From contig PDSI01000115.1 of NCBI GenBank assembly GCA_002748415.1, positions 1 to 51,559 of the forward strand: a stretch of DNA of 51,559 bases, given 5' to 3'. Positions 42,562 to 51,185 of the stretch are shown here, piece after piece. Below the pieces are notes generated by a model. That model was not told the origin of the DNA and searched no databases. It was given only the letters and a program-made list of their open reading frames with translations. Every line of letters starts with the position of its first letter. Within the stretch, counting starts at the first letter, position 1. The DNA is from Micrococcales bacterium (lineage in GTDB: Bacteria > Actinomycetota > Actinomycetes > Actinomycetales > CAWJMD01). Position numbers and translations under genes: made by a program.

Positions 42562-43754
42562 GACCGTGATCCGCTGCCCGCCGGCACGATGCGGGTCGCT
42601 GCCGTGCCGGCGGCTCCAGCGCTGCCCGTGATCGTCGGCGCGTATGCCAGCCTCCCTCGCCCGGCTCGCTTGGCCTGGTACAGCGCCGCGTCGGCAAGGT
42701 CGTACAGGGTGTCGTAGTTGGTCGCCGGCGCCTGCCAGTGTACGTGCGCGAGCCCGGCGCTGACCTGCACGGTCCACGCCTGGCCGCACGGCAACGCCGC
42801 CGTGCTGCCTTGTAGCAGTGCGAAGAATGTCTCGGCCCGGGCCGCCGCCTGCGCCGGCCCCAGCCTCGGCATGGCCACCGCCAACTCGTCGCCACCGAGC
42901 CGGGCCACTGTCTCATCCGGTGCCGCGGCCCCCTCCAGCACCGTGGCCGCATGCCGCAGAAGTGCGTCCCCGCAGGCATGTCCACATTTGTCGTTCACCG
43001 TCTTCAGATGGTCCATGTCGATCAGCAGCAGCGCGCTGCCCGGGCTGGGTGCGCCGCGTAAGGCGAACTCGATTCGCCGCCGCAGCACCGCCCTGGTCGC
43101 GAGCCCGGTGAGTGCGTCGGTTTCCGCCGCTTCTCGCAGGAGGGCCGCGGAGCGCTCCTCCGCAGCCCGCAGCCGGATCCCGGCTATCGTGATCGCCGAC
43201 ATGCACAACGCGGTGAGAGCCGCATTGTTCGTCGCGTCTTCCGGTGGCAACAACACGACCATGCCGGACACCGCGGTCAGCACGCACAGCACCACGGCCA
43301 CCCAGGCGCCGGCCGGCCGCAGGTACAACGCCCCATACAGCACCCCGATGGTCAGCAGGAAGAGCCGGCCTGCCTGCACATCTTCGGTGACGAACACGAA
43401 CAGAGCGGCACTGACAGCGAAAATGCCGAGCAGCGGCAGGCCGAGCGACCACAGGGAACCGCCCGTCATCCGCCAGATGTGCCACGCCGAAGCCACCATG
43501 ACGGCCGGCATGAGAACCATCACCGTCACGGCCCAGGCGCTCGGCTTTCCCGGGGAAGCGTTCTGGACGAGTTGGCCGTCGATGAGCTGGCTACTCAACA
43601 GCTGGGCGGCGAGCGCGGTACCGATGACGGTCAGGATCACCACCGCGCCCAGCCGGATGCTCGCCGCGTCGTACGGGGCTACCGCGTCCGCCATACGCTG
43701 TAGCCGCGGCCGTACCCGGCTCGCGGATTCTCTGGACACATCGTGGGTGCTCAT
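42546..43754 (-). CDS. Membrane GGDEF diguanylate cyclase (1)
   Basis: A 402-residue protein with about six N-terminal helices (30-195) and a C-terminal GGDEF domain whose motif is GGDEL (287-291) in VARLGGDELAV. TDALTGLATR and LLIDMDHLKTVND are typical. The inhibitory RxxD site is not present. It should make c-di-GMP. ATG 43754 with GGTGAGG just upstream lies two bases after the stop of the next gene, so the pair forms an operon. Confidence 0.9.
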   Translation of the reverse strand: MSTHDVSRESASRVRPRLQRMADAVAPYDAASIRLGAVVILTVIGTALAAQLLSSQLIDGQLVQNASPGKPSAWAVTVMVLMPAVMVASAWHIWRMTGGSLWSLGLPLLGIFAVSAALFVFVTEDVQAGRLFLLTIGVLYGALYLRPAGAWVAVVLCVLTAVSGMVVLLPPEDATNNAALTALCMSAITIAGIRLRAAEERSAALLREAAETDALTGLATRAVLRRRIEFALRGAPSPGSALLLIDMDHLKTVNDKCGHACGDALLRHAATVLEGAAAPDETVARLGGDELAVAMPRLGPAQAAARAETFFALLQGSTAALPCGQAWTVQVSAGLAHVHWQAPATNYDTLYDLADAALYQAKRAGRGRLAYAPTITGSAGAAGTAATRIVPAGSGSRSHQGP

Positions 43755-43756
43755 CC

Positions 43757-44974
43757 TCACCCGCCGCGTCCAGGAAGGCAGTGGCCACCGTACTGCGACA
43801 GTGCTGGAGTGCCGCCGGTGCCGTCCTGCTCGGTGGCAGCGCTGTCGTGGTTGTCGCGCCGTTGGGATTCGCCGGGTGGGTGCCCGCCGGGCCGCGGCCG
43901 CAGGTGCCGCCGGTTCTGTTTCGCCGCGTACATGCGCGCATCGGCGATACCCTGCAGCTGGACGGGATCGGTCCGTTCGCAGGAGTGCGCCCCGCCGACA
44001 CTGACCTGCACCGACAACTCCTGGCCCGGCACTGGGAACCGGCTCATGCGCACTGCCAGTTCGACCTGCCGGCATAGCTCTTGCACGGCCGTGGCCGGCA
44101 CGTCGAGCACCGCCACGATTTCGTCGCCCCCGGTGCGTCCGACCGTCGCCGACCGGCCCAGCGTCGCAGCCGTGACGGACGCCACATGTTGCAACACACC
44201 GTCGCCGATGCGATGCCCGTACGTGTCATTGATCGACTTGAAACCGTCGAGGTCGATGACCAACACGGCTGTTCCCGTCTCGGACGCAACGGCCAGGGAG
44301 TGCCGCAGCGCAGCATCGATACCTCGCCGGTTGGCCAGGCCGGTCAAGGGGTCGCGGGCCGCCATATCCTGTAGCCGGGCCATGTTCGCGTCGTGCTGGT
44401 CGCGGACCATCACCATCAAACCCGCCACGCAGGCAAGCGCGGCGACCGCATAGATGGAGTTCGACACGGCCTGCCCTGCCGGTAGGCGCAAGCCCATGAC
44501 CACACAGAACGCGACCATGGACGCGGCGGTCACGATCGCCGTGTTCACCGCTTTGAGGTAGTAAGCGGAGAACAGCACGGGCAGGAGGTAGGCCAGCATG
44601 GAACCGCCGGTTCCCACCGGCCCGCCGGATAGGTTCATCGTCAGGATCGCACACACGAAGATCAACATGCCCGGCGTCCGCGTCGTGAACTCCAGCGCCT
44701 GCGTGGACCGGTGCAGCAGGACGGCAGTGACCACCAGGACGGCAGTCAGGCCGAGGCTGCCGGCCAGTCCCCGGGCGACGCCATAGGGGAACGGGGTGCC
44801 GGTGTGCACGTATCCCAGCCACCAGGTGAGCTGGATCTGGAGTGCGGCGTACAGGGCCAGCCGTACACCACCGCTGCGCCGGTCCCCGTGCCGGGCGCCG
44901 GAGTTCTCCCGGACCCAGACCCGCCATGCGTGCGCCCGCGTTCGGAACGAGACGCGATGCGGCGCAGGGGACAT
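43757..44974 (-). CDS. Membrane GGDEF diguanylate cyclase (2)
   Basis: A 405-residue protein: about six helices (38-190) and a GGDEF domain with GGDEI (282-286). DPLTGLANRRGID, LVIDLDGFKSIND and YGHRIGDGVL are intact. The RxxD position reads RSAT, so no product inhibition by the usual site. The C-terminus is a disordered His/Arg/Gly-rich tail. AGGAG precedes the ATG. First gene of the pair, divergent from rpfB. Confidence 0.9.
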   Translation of the reverse strand: MSPAPHRVSFRTRAHAWRVWVRENSGARHGDRRSGGVRLALYAALQIQLTWWLGYVHTGTPFPYGVARGLAGSLGLTAVLVVTAVLLHRSTQALEFTTRTPGMLIFVCAILTMNLSGGPVGTGGSMLAYLLPVLFSAYYLKAVNTAIVTAASMVAFCVVMGLRLPAGQAVSNSIYAVAALACVAGLMVMVRDQHDANMARLQDMAARDPLTGLANRRGIDAALRHSLAVASETGTAVLVIDLDGFKSINDTYGHRIGDGVLQHVASVTAATLGRSATVGRTGGDEIVAVLDVPATAVQELCRQVELAVRMSRFPVPGQELSVQVSVGGAHSCERTDPVQLQGIADARMYAAKQNRRHLRPRPGGHPPGESQRRDNHDSAATEQDGTGGTPALSQYGGHCLPGRGG

Positions 44975-45058
44975 ACTCCTGTCATCGGCTCTCGGCCCGC
45001 AACGATAGAGAAGATCCCGCTACCGGGATGACTGCCCGACTCCCAACCCCTACAACGG

Positions 45059-46117
45059 GTGAATGACGGCATTCTGGTTATGCCGATCGTGTGGTCCTGG
45101 TGTCCTGTCCTGTTGGCCGCCCGCGTGCTGGCCGATGCACGCGGTGTGACCTGGCCGGCGGTGCTCCAGCGGTGCTCGCCGCATCGATGGCTGCTCGGCC
45201 GCCCGCGGCGGACCGGCACCATCGGCGACGTCGCGGTGGCGATCGCGCTGGCCGGGTTACTGGGTACGACGATCGGCGGACCCCGCTCATCGGCCGTGCC
45301 CGCCGGCGAGCGTATGGATGCGGCTGGCGCAACGATCGCTGCTGACGGTCGCTTGCCCACCGATGGGAACACTGCGAGCCCCGGTGTCACCTCACCGCCG
45401 GCAGCTGCGAACACCAGATCCACCGTCACGGTCACGCTGATCAGCGACCAGCGCCGCCGGGCGGTGCGGACAACTGCCCGCACCGTGTCCGGCCTGTTGC
45501 GCGAGCAGGGCATCGTCCTGGGTGCGGCCGATCTGGTGCACCCGGCTCCGTCGGCGCCGCTGGCGGAGGGGACGGTGGTGGCGGTGGGCCGCGTACACAC
45601 CCGTCAGGAGACCGTGCGAGTGCGGTTGCCGCACGGGTCGACCCGGGTTCCGGTGCGGACGCTGGCGGCAGGCCGGACCCGGATCCGGACGCCCGGCACC
45701 GACGGTACGCGGGTCGAGACCTATGCGGTGACCACCGTCGACGGAACCCAGATATCCCGCACCCTGGTAGGCAGCACCAGTACTGCGGCCACCGCTGAGG
45801 TCGTCGAGGTCGGGACCGGCGCATCGTCGCCCGTCGCCGCATCGGCCGGCGCGTGGACCGGGGCGCACCAGCCGCAAGGCGACACCGTGTGGGACCGGCT
45901 GGCCCAGTGTGAATCCGGCCACGACTGGCAGATCAACACCGGCAACGGCTACTACGGCGGGCTGCAGTTCGACCTGCCCACCTGGCGGGAGTACGGTGGC
46001 ACCGGGTACCCGCACGAGCACACCCGGGAACAACAGATCGCGGTGGCGAGGAGGCTGCACGCCGCCCGCGGATTCGCCCCCTGGCCCGCGTGCACGGCAA
46101 AGCTGGGCCTGCGGTAG
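45059..46117 (+). CDS. rpfB: Resuscitation-promoting factor RpfB-like, one DUF348
   Basis: A 352-residue exported protein. The membrane/signal segment is unusually far in (about residues 55-74, preceded by GRPRRTGTIGD). Only one DUF348 module follows (122-178), where M. tuberculosis RpfB has three. Then come a G5 domain (about 180-252) and the lysozyme-like Rpf domain (275-352) with E285 in QCESGHDW and a disulfide pair C284/C345. It cleaves peptidoglycan and promotes regrowth of dormant cells. The start is uncertain: GTG 45059 has no ribosome site and ATG 45080 is possible. Confidence 0.88.
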   Translation: MNDGILVMPIVWSWCPVLLAARVLADARGVTWPAVLQRCSPHRWLLGRPRRTGTIGDVAVAIALAGLLGTTIGGPRSSAVPAGERMDAAGATIAADGRLPTDGNTASPGVTSPPAAANTRSTVTVTLISDQRRRAVRTTARTVSGLLREQGIVLGAADLVHPAPSAPLAEGTVVAVGRVHTRQETVRVRLPHGSTRVPVRTLAAGRTRIRTPGTDGTRVETYAVTTVDGTQISRTLVGSTSTAATAEVVEVGTGASSPVAASAGAWTGAHQPQGDTVWDRLAQCESGHDWQINTGNGYYGGLQFDLPTWREYGGTGYPHEHTREQQIAVARRLHAARGFAPWPACTAKLGLR

Positions 46118-46131
46118 CCATACTGGGGGCG

Positions 46132-47034
46132 ATGGATACGCCACCACCGGCGGAACGTGCCGATTGCACGCCGTCCCCGCTGCTGGGACCGGCGGAGATC
46201 CGTGAGCTGTCCGCAGCACTGGGGTTGCGGCCGGCCAAAACGCTCGGTCAGAACTTCGTCGTCGACCCGAACACGGTGCGGCGCATTGTGCGCACCGCGC
46301 GGATCCGGCCGGAGGACGTCGTCCTCGAGGTCGGGCCCGGGTTGGGGTCGCTGACACTGGCGCTGGTGGACGCCGCCGCCCGGGTGCTGGCGGTCGAGGT
46401 GGAACCCCTGCTGGCCGCTGCGCTGCCCCGCACGCTCGCCCGGTGGCGGCCCGGGCGGGCCGCGGCCGCCGAGGTGATCGCAGCCGATGCCACGGCAGCG
46501 ATCGCTGAGGTCCGGGCGGCCCAGCCGACCATGCTGGTCTCCAACCTGCCGTACAACGTCGCCGTGCCGATCGTGCTCACCGCGTTCGAGCACTATCCGA
46601 GCCTGCGCCGTGGATTGGTGATGGTGCAGGCCGAGGTCGCCGACCGGATGGTCGCCGCACCGGGCGGCAGGGTGTACGGGGTGCCGACGGTGAAACTCGC
46701 CTGGTACGCCCGGGCCCGTTTCGCCGGTCCGGTGCCGGCTGCGGTGTTCTGGCCGCGGCCGCGGGTGGAATCGAGCCTGGTGGCCATGGAACGGGTCGCC
46801 GCACCGGCCTCCATCGCCGGCCGGCAGGCCGTTTTCGCGGTCGTCGACGCCGCTTTCAGGCAGCGCCGCAAGACGTTACGGGCGGCGTTGGCGCCATGGG
46901 CGGGATCGGCCGGTGCGGCCGAGACGATCTTGCGCCGGGCCGGCGTCGACCCGGCGCTGCGGGGTGAGCGGCTGGGGCTGGAGCAGTTCGTGGCTATCGC
47001 CGATGCGTCCGAGCCACCCCTGGCTGCCAGGTGA
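46132..47034 (+). CDS. ksgA: 16S rRNA dimethyladenosine transferase KsgA
   Basis: A 300-residue SAM-dependent enzyme that dimethylates two adenines near the 3' end of 16S rRNA. Motifs are TLGQNFVVD, VLEVGPGLGSLTLAL, and the catalytic SNLPYNVAVP. It begins 14 bases after rpfB. ATG 46132 was chosen; GGGGG lies just before. Confidence 0.95.
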   Translation: MDTPPPAERADCTPSPLLGPAEIRELSAALGLRPAKTLGQNFVVDPNTVRRIVRTARIRPEDVVLEVGPGLGSLTLALVDAAARVLAVEVEPLLAAALPRTLARWRPGRAAAAEVIAADATAAIAEVRAAQPTMLVSNLPYNVAVPIVLTAFEHYPSLRRGLVMVQAEVADRMVAAPGGRVYGVPTVKLAWYARARFAGPVPAAVFWPRPRVESSLVAMERVAAPASIAGRQAVFAVVDAAFRQRRKTLRAALAPWAGSAGAAETILRRAGVDPALRGERLGLEQFVAIADASEPPLAAR

Positions 47035-47072
47035 ACCGGTTTCCGTCCGCCAGGTGGCCCGCTGGGCCCCGA

Positions 47073-47090
47073 GGGGCCGGTTCCGGCCCC
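47073..47090. terminator. Hairpin between convergent ksgA and purU
   Basis: Seven-base stem GGGGCCG/CGGCCCC with a GTTC loop, without T-run, between two facing stop codons. Confidence 0.5.
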
Positions 47091-47100
47091 GGTGTCACGT

Positions 47101-48030
47101 TCAGCGCAGCACCACGGTGCTGCGCCCGTTGAGGAAAACGCGGTGCTCGGTGTGCCAGCGCACCGCCCGGGCCAGCACCTGCGTCTCCACGTCCTGGCCG
47201 GCCTCGGAGAGGTCATGCGGGGTGTAGCCGTGATGCACCCGGGTGATGTCCTGCTCGATGATCGGCCCCTCGTCCAGTTCCGGGGTGACATAGTGCGCCG
47301 TCGCGCCGATCAGCTTCACCCCACGCTCGTGCGCCTGGTGGTAGGGCCGGGCGCCCTTGAAACCGGGCAGGAACGAGTGATGAATGTTGATGACGTGCCC
47401 GGGTAGCGCGTTGGTGACCTGCTCCGACAGCACTTGCATGTACCGGGCCAGCACCACCAGGTCCACCTGGTGCAACTCCACCAGGTCGAGCAACGAACGT
47501 TCGGCGGCCAGCTTGGTGTCCGCGGACACCGGCAAGTGATGAAACGGCACCCCGTACATCGCCGCGATCGCGGACAGGTCGGTGTGGTTGGACACCACAG
47601 CCACCGGGTCGATGTTCAGCGTGCCGGCAAGGTGGCGGTGCAACAGGTCCGCCAGGCAATGCGCCGCCGTGGAGACCATGATGATCGTCCTGGTCGGGTG
47701 GGCCAGGTCGTGCACCGCCCAGCGCATCTGGAACCGTTCGGTGACCGGGCCCAGGTCGGCCTTGATAGCGCTGATGTCGACGTCGTCCGTGTCCGGCGTA
47801 TCCTGCGTGTCCTGCGCGCGCATCACCTTGGCCCGGAACCGGACCCGCATGAAGAACGTCCTGGAGACCGCGTCCTCGAACTGCTGGCTTTCGGTGATGG
47901 TCACTCGGTGCGCGGCGAGTACCCCGGTCACGGCATGCACGATGCCTACCTGGTCGGGGCAGGACAGGATCAGGACGAAGTCGCGGCCGGGGCGTAGCGG
48001 TTGCCTGGCCAGGGAGTGCAGAACGGTCAC
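47101..48030 (-). CDS. purU: Formyltetrahydrofolate deformylase
   Basis: A 309-residue enzyme that hydrolyses 10-formyl-THF to formate and THF. It has an N-terminal ACT domain (VLILSCPDQVGIVHAV) and a formyltransferase-fold domain with NIHHSFLPGFKGA and the catalytic Asp region ATAHYVTPELDEGPII. It is inserted between ksgA and ispE, which are adjacent in mycobacteria. GTG start; AAGACT lies six bases upstream. Confidence 0.95.
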   Translation of the reverse strand: MTVLHSLARQPLRPGRDFVLILSCPDQVGIVHAVTGVLAAHRVTITESQQFEDAVSRTFFMRVRFRAKVMRAQDTQDTPDTDDVDISAIKADLGPVTERFQMRWAVHDLAHPTRTIIMVSTAAHCLADLLHRHLAGTLNIDPVAVVSNHTDLSAIAAMYGVPFHHLPVSADTKLAAERSLLDLVELHQVDLVVLARYMQVLSEQVTNALPGHVINIHHSFLPGFKGARPYHQAHERGVKLIGATAHYVTPELDEGPIIEQDITRVHHGYTPHDLSEAGQDVETQVLARAVRWHTEHRVFLNGRSTVVLR

Positions 48031-48086
48031 CGAGGCAGTCTTTCAGGTTCACCGGCTTGCCGCGTACCGGTCGGCACGCATCGCCC

Positions 48087-48092
48087 TACAGT
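48087..48092 (+). promoter_or_regulatory. -10 box TACAGT of ispE
   Basis: TACAGT-N6-GTG 48099. It decides the start over the open frame upstream. Confidence 0.55.
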
Positions 48093-48098
48093 AGACGG

Positions 48099-49043
48099 GT
48101 GCCCGTCGATGAACAGACCACAAAGGTCGTCCACGTCCAGGTGCCGGCCAAGATCAACCTGGCCCTGCGGGTCGGGCCGACCCGAGAGGACGGCTACCAC
48201 GAGTTGGCGACCGTGTTCCAGGCTGTATCGCTGTTCGACCGGGTGACTGCCAGCCATGCCCGCGGCTTCAGTCTCGACGTCGACGGTCCGGACTGCTCCG
48301 ACGTGCCGACGGGCACCGGCAACCTGGCCATCCAGGCAGCGCAGGCGCTCGCCGCCCGGACCGGGCACCGCGGCGGAGTACACCTGCGGATCGACAAGCA
48401 GATCCCCGTCGCCGGCGGAATGGCCGGCGGCTCCGCGGACGCTGCCGCCGCGCTGGTGGCCTGTGATGCGTTGTGGGGCAGTCGGTTACCACCTGATGAG
48501 CTGCACCGGCTGGCGGCCGGGCTCGGCGCGGACGTGCCGTTCTGCTTGCACGGCGGCACGGTCGTGGGCACCGGCCGGGGTGACCAACTGGCTCCGGTAG
48601 CGGGGCGCGGGCAGTGGCATTGGGTCGTCGCGGTGACCGGCTTGCGGTTGTCCACTCCAGCAGTGTTCGCCGAATGCGACCGGTTGCGCGGCGGCGAACA
48701 CGTCGGCGAGCCGTACGTCGCGGAAGCGCTGCTGGCGGCGCTGCGGCACAACGACCCGGCTACCTTGGCGCCCACCCTGGTGAACGACCTGCAACCGGCG
48801 GCGCTGTCCCTCCAACCGGCCCTGTGGCCCGTCCTGGACGCGGGCACCCGCTCCGGTGCACTGGCGGCAGTGGTGTGCGGGTCCGGCCCCACGACCGTGT
48901 TCCTGGTACGCGACCAGCGCCAGGCCCACACAGTGGCCCAGGAACTCCAACGGCTGGATGTGGTGGCCGCCGCCACCGTGTGCACCGGCCCGGTACCGGG
49001 GGCGCGACTGGTCGAACAGGTTGCCCGCAACCAGGACAGCTGA
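48099..49043 (+). CDS. ispE: 4-diphosphocytidyl-2-C-methyl-D-erythritol kinase
   Basis: A 314-residue GHMP kinase of the non-mevalonate isoprenoid pathway. The conserved VPAKINLALRVG is near the N-terminus. The phosphate-binding motif is PVAGGMAGGSADAAAAL, and the third motif is VVCGSGPTTVFLV. It precedes the ABC-F gene by four bases. Confidence 0.95.
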   Translation: MPVDEQTTKVVHVQVPAKINLALRVGPTREDGYHELATVFQAVSLFDRVTASHARGFSLDVDGPDCSDVPTGTGNLAIQAAQALAARTGHRGGVHLRIDKQIPVAGGMAGGSADAAAALVACDALWGSRLPPDELHRLAAGLGADVPFCLHGGTVVGTGRGDQLAPVAGRGQWHWVVAVTGLRLSTPAVFAECDRLRGGEHVGEPYVAEALLAALRHNDPATLAPTLVNDLQPAALSLQPALWPVLDAGTRSGALAAVVCGSGPTTVFLVRDQRQAHTVAQELQRLDVVAAATVCTGPVPGARLVEQVARNQDS

Positions 49044-49047
49044 GGCG

Positions 49048-50895
49048 ATGGCGCACCTGCTCAATTGCCAGAACGTCGGCGTCGTGCGCGGCGAACGGGT
49101 CGTGCTGGACAGTGTTTCGCTCGGCCTTGATGACGGCGACCGGATCGGGGTCGTCGGTCCGAACGGGGCTGGCAAGTCCACGTTGTTGGCGGTACTCGCC
49201 GGCACCCTTGCCCCCGATACCGGGCGGCGGGCGCTGTCCCGCGGGGTTCGGATCAGCCGCCTCGAACAGTTCGACGATCACAGTGATCGTCCGGTCCACG
49301 ATGCTGTGTTCGGCACGACCGCCCCCGCGGCCGGTGCGCGTCCGTGGGAGGCCGACCCCGGCATGCGGGCCGTGATCGACGGGTTGCTGCCCGACATCGC
49401 AGGTCAGCCTGCAGGTGGCTGGGCAGCGGCCATGAACACCTTGTCCGGCGGCCAGCGGCGGCGGGCGGCACTGGCCGCCGCGCTGCTACGTCCGCACGAC
49501 ATCCTCATCCTCGACGAACCGACCAACCACCTGGACCTCGATGCGGTCACCTGGCTGGCCGGTCACCTGCGTGCGTACCGGCCACCCGCGCAGGGAGCGT
49601 TGGTGGTGGTCACCCACGACCGGTGGTTCCTCGACGAGGTCTGTGAACGTACCTGGGAGGTGGCCGAAGGCGGGGTAAACCGCTACGAGGGCGGGTATGC
49701 CGCCTACGTGCTGGCCAGGGCCGAGCGGGCCAGGATCGCCGACGCCACGGCCCGCAAGCGGAACAACCTGTTGCGCAAGGAACTTGCCTGGTTGCGGCGT
49801 GGCCCACCGGCCCGTACGTCGAAACCCAAGTTCCGCATCGACGCGGCGCAGGCGTTGATCGCCGATGAACCGCCACCGCGCGATTCCGTCGAGCTGTTGC
49901 GGACCGCAACCGCCCGGTTGGGCAAGGACGTACTGGCGTGTGACGGTGTCAGGTACACGGTGGGCAGCGGCGATAGCCGGCATGTCCTGTTCGATGGGCT
50001 GGACTGGCTCATCGGCCCGGGCGACCGGATCGCCGTGCTCGGGGCCAACGGCAGCGGCAAGACGAGCCTGCTGAACCTGCTGGCCGGCCGGTGCGCCCCC
50101 GACTCCGGTCGTGTCAAGACCGGCAAGACGGTTCGGCTGGAGATGCTTTCGCAATCGTTGGCCGAACTGGACGACGTCGCGCATCTGCGGGTGGCGCAGG
50201 TGGTCGAACAAGAACAGCGCACGGTCCAGGTGGACGGCCGGCAGGTGAGCGCCGCTTCCCTGGTGCAGCGGTTGGGATTCACCGGCGCCCGGGCTTGGAC
50301 CCGGGTGCAGGAGCTATCCGGTGGTGAGCGGCGCAGGCTGCAGCTGGCCAGGTTGCTGATGCGCGAGCCCAACGTGTTGTTGATGGACGAGCCCACCAAC
50401 GACCTGGACACCGACACCCTGGCTGCGATGGAGGATGTGCTGGACTCTTTCGCCGGCACCTTGGTGGTGGTGTCCCACGACCGGTACCTGCTGGACCGGC
50501 TGACCGACCGGCAAGTCGGCCTGCTCGGGGACGCCGTGGTACGTGATTTGCCGGGTGGGGTCGAGGAGTACCTGCGGCGCAAGCACACTGACGCTGCGGC
50601 CGGCGGGATGAGTGGCTCGCGCGTCACGGGCTCGCGCGAGCCTAGCGGGCCGCTCGCCGGCGGTGGGACAGCCCCCGCCACGGCGGCCCGGCAACGGCAG
50701 GCCAAGAAAGAGGCGGCCGCGCTGGAACGGCGACTGGACACGCTGTACGCCGAGCAGGCCGACCTGAACGAGCAACTCCTCGCCGCCGCCGCGGATCACG
50801 TCCGGGCAGCCGAGTTGGGGGTTCGGCTGCAGGATGTCCAGGCACAGGTCGAGGACACCGAGGCGCGGTGGCTGAGCGTCACCGAGGGGCTCTAG
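49048..50895 (+). CDS. ABC-F family ATPase, Uup-like
   Basis: A 615-residue protein with two ABC domains and no membrane part. Walker A motifs are GPNGAGKST and GANGSGKTS, signatures LSGGQRRR and LSGGERRR, Walker B ILDEPTNHLD and LMDEPTNDLD. A linker of about 80 residues (LLRKELAWLRRGPPAR) joins them. The C-terminal coiled coil (EAAALERRLDTLYAEQ) resembles that of Uup. ABC-F proteins act on ribosomes or nucleic acids. GAGG precedes the ATG. Confidence 0.92.
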   Translation: MAHLLNCQNVGVVRGERVVLDSVSLGLDDGDRIGVVGPNGAGKSTLLAVLAGTLAPDTGRRALSRGVRISRLEQFDDHSDRPVHDAVFGTTAPAAGARPWEADPGMRAVIDGLLPDIAGQPAGGWAAAMNTLSGGQRRRAALAAALLRPHDILILDEPTNHLDLDAVTWLAGHLRAYRPPAQGALVVVTHDRWFLDEVCERTWEVAEGGVNRYEGGYAAYVLARAERARIADATARKRNNLLRKELAWLRRGPPARTSKPKFRIDAAQALIADEPPPRDSVELLRTATARLGKDVLACDGVRYTVGSGDSRHVLFDGLDWLIGPGDRIAVLGANGSGKTSLLNLLAGRCAPDSGRVKTGKTVRLEMLSQSLAELDDVAHLRVAQVVEQEQRTVQVDGRQVSAASLVQRLGFTGARAWTRVQELSGGERRRLQLARLLMREPNVLLMDEPTNDLDTDTLAAMEDVLDSFAGTLVVVSHDRYLLDRLTDRQVGLLGDAVVRDLPGGVEEYLRRKHTDAAAGGMSGSRVTGSREPSGPLAGGGTAPATAARQRQAKKEAAALERRLDTLYAEQADLNEQLLAAAADHVRAAELGVRLQDVQAQVEDTEARWLSVTEGL

Positions 50896-51048
50896 CCCGG
50901 ACCCGGCTATGCGCTCGGCACGGCGCTGACGCTTCTGCACCCGCACCGCCTTCTGCGGGAATCCGGGAGACCGGGCGCCGCTTCGCCAGACGCTCGAAAT
51001 GGCCGGCGCGAACACCCCAGGGTCGGCGCCCATCTTGTCGGCATTCCA

Positions 51049-51076
51049 CCTGGTATTCCGGCCCTGGTATTCCGCC
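51049..51076. repeat. 14-bp tandem pair
   Basis: CCTGGTATTCCGGC is followed by CCTGGTATTCCGCC, 30 bases before palindromic copy B. Confidence 0.75.
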
Positions 51077-51105
51077 CCTCTCGTCTGCATTACGCCCTTT
51101 TCACT

Positions 51106-51185
51106 CATATCGACCCCTATGGCGCCGTCAGGGGACGTATGGCGCCGGTGTGCCGCCACCCGACGTACCCCAACGGCGCCAAAGG
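51106..51185 (+). repeat. 80-bp palindromic dispersed element, copy B
   Basis: Inverted relative to copy A. The central stem pairs 51141-51145 with 51150-51154; the change C to T at 51151 turns a G-C pair into G-U and keeps the fold. Confidence 0.85.

Noticed and set aside
45003..45058. A ydaO-type (c-di-AMP) riboswitch before rpfB, as in some Actinobacteria
   Set aside because: Only 84 bases separate it from the divergent GGDEF gene, too short for that aptamer, and no matching motif is seen.
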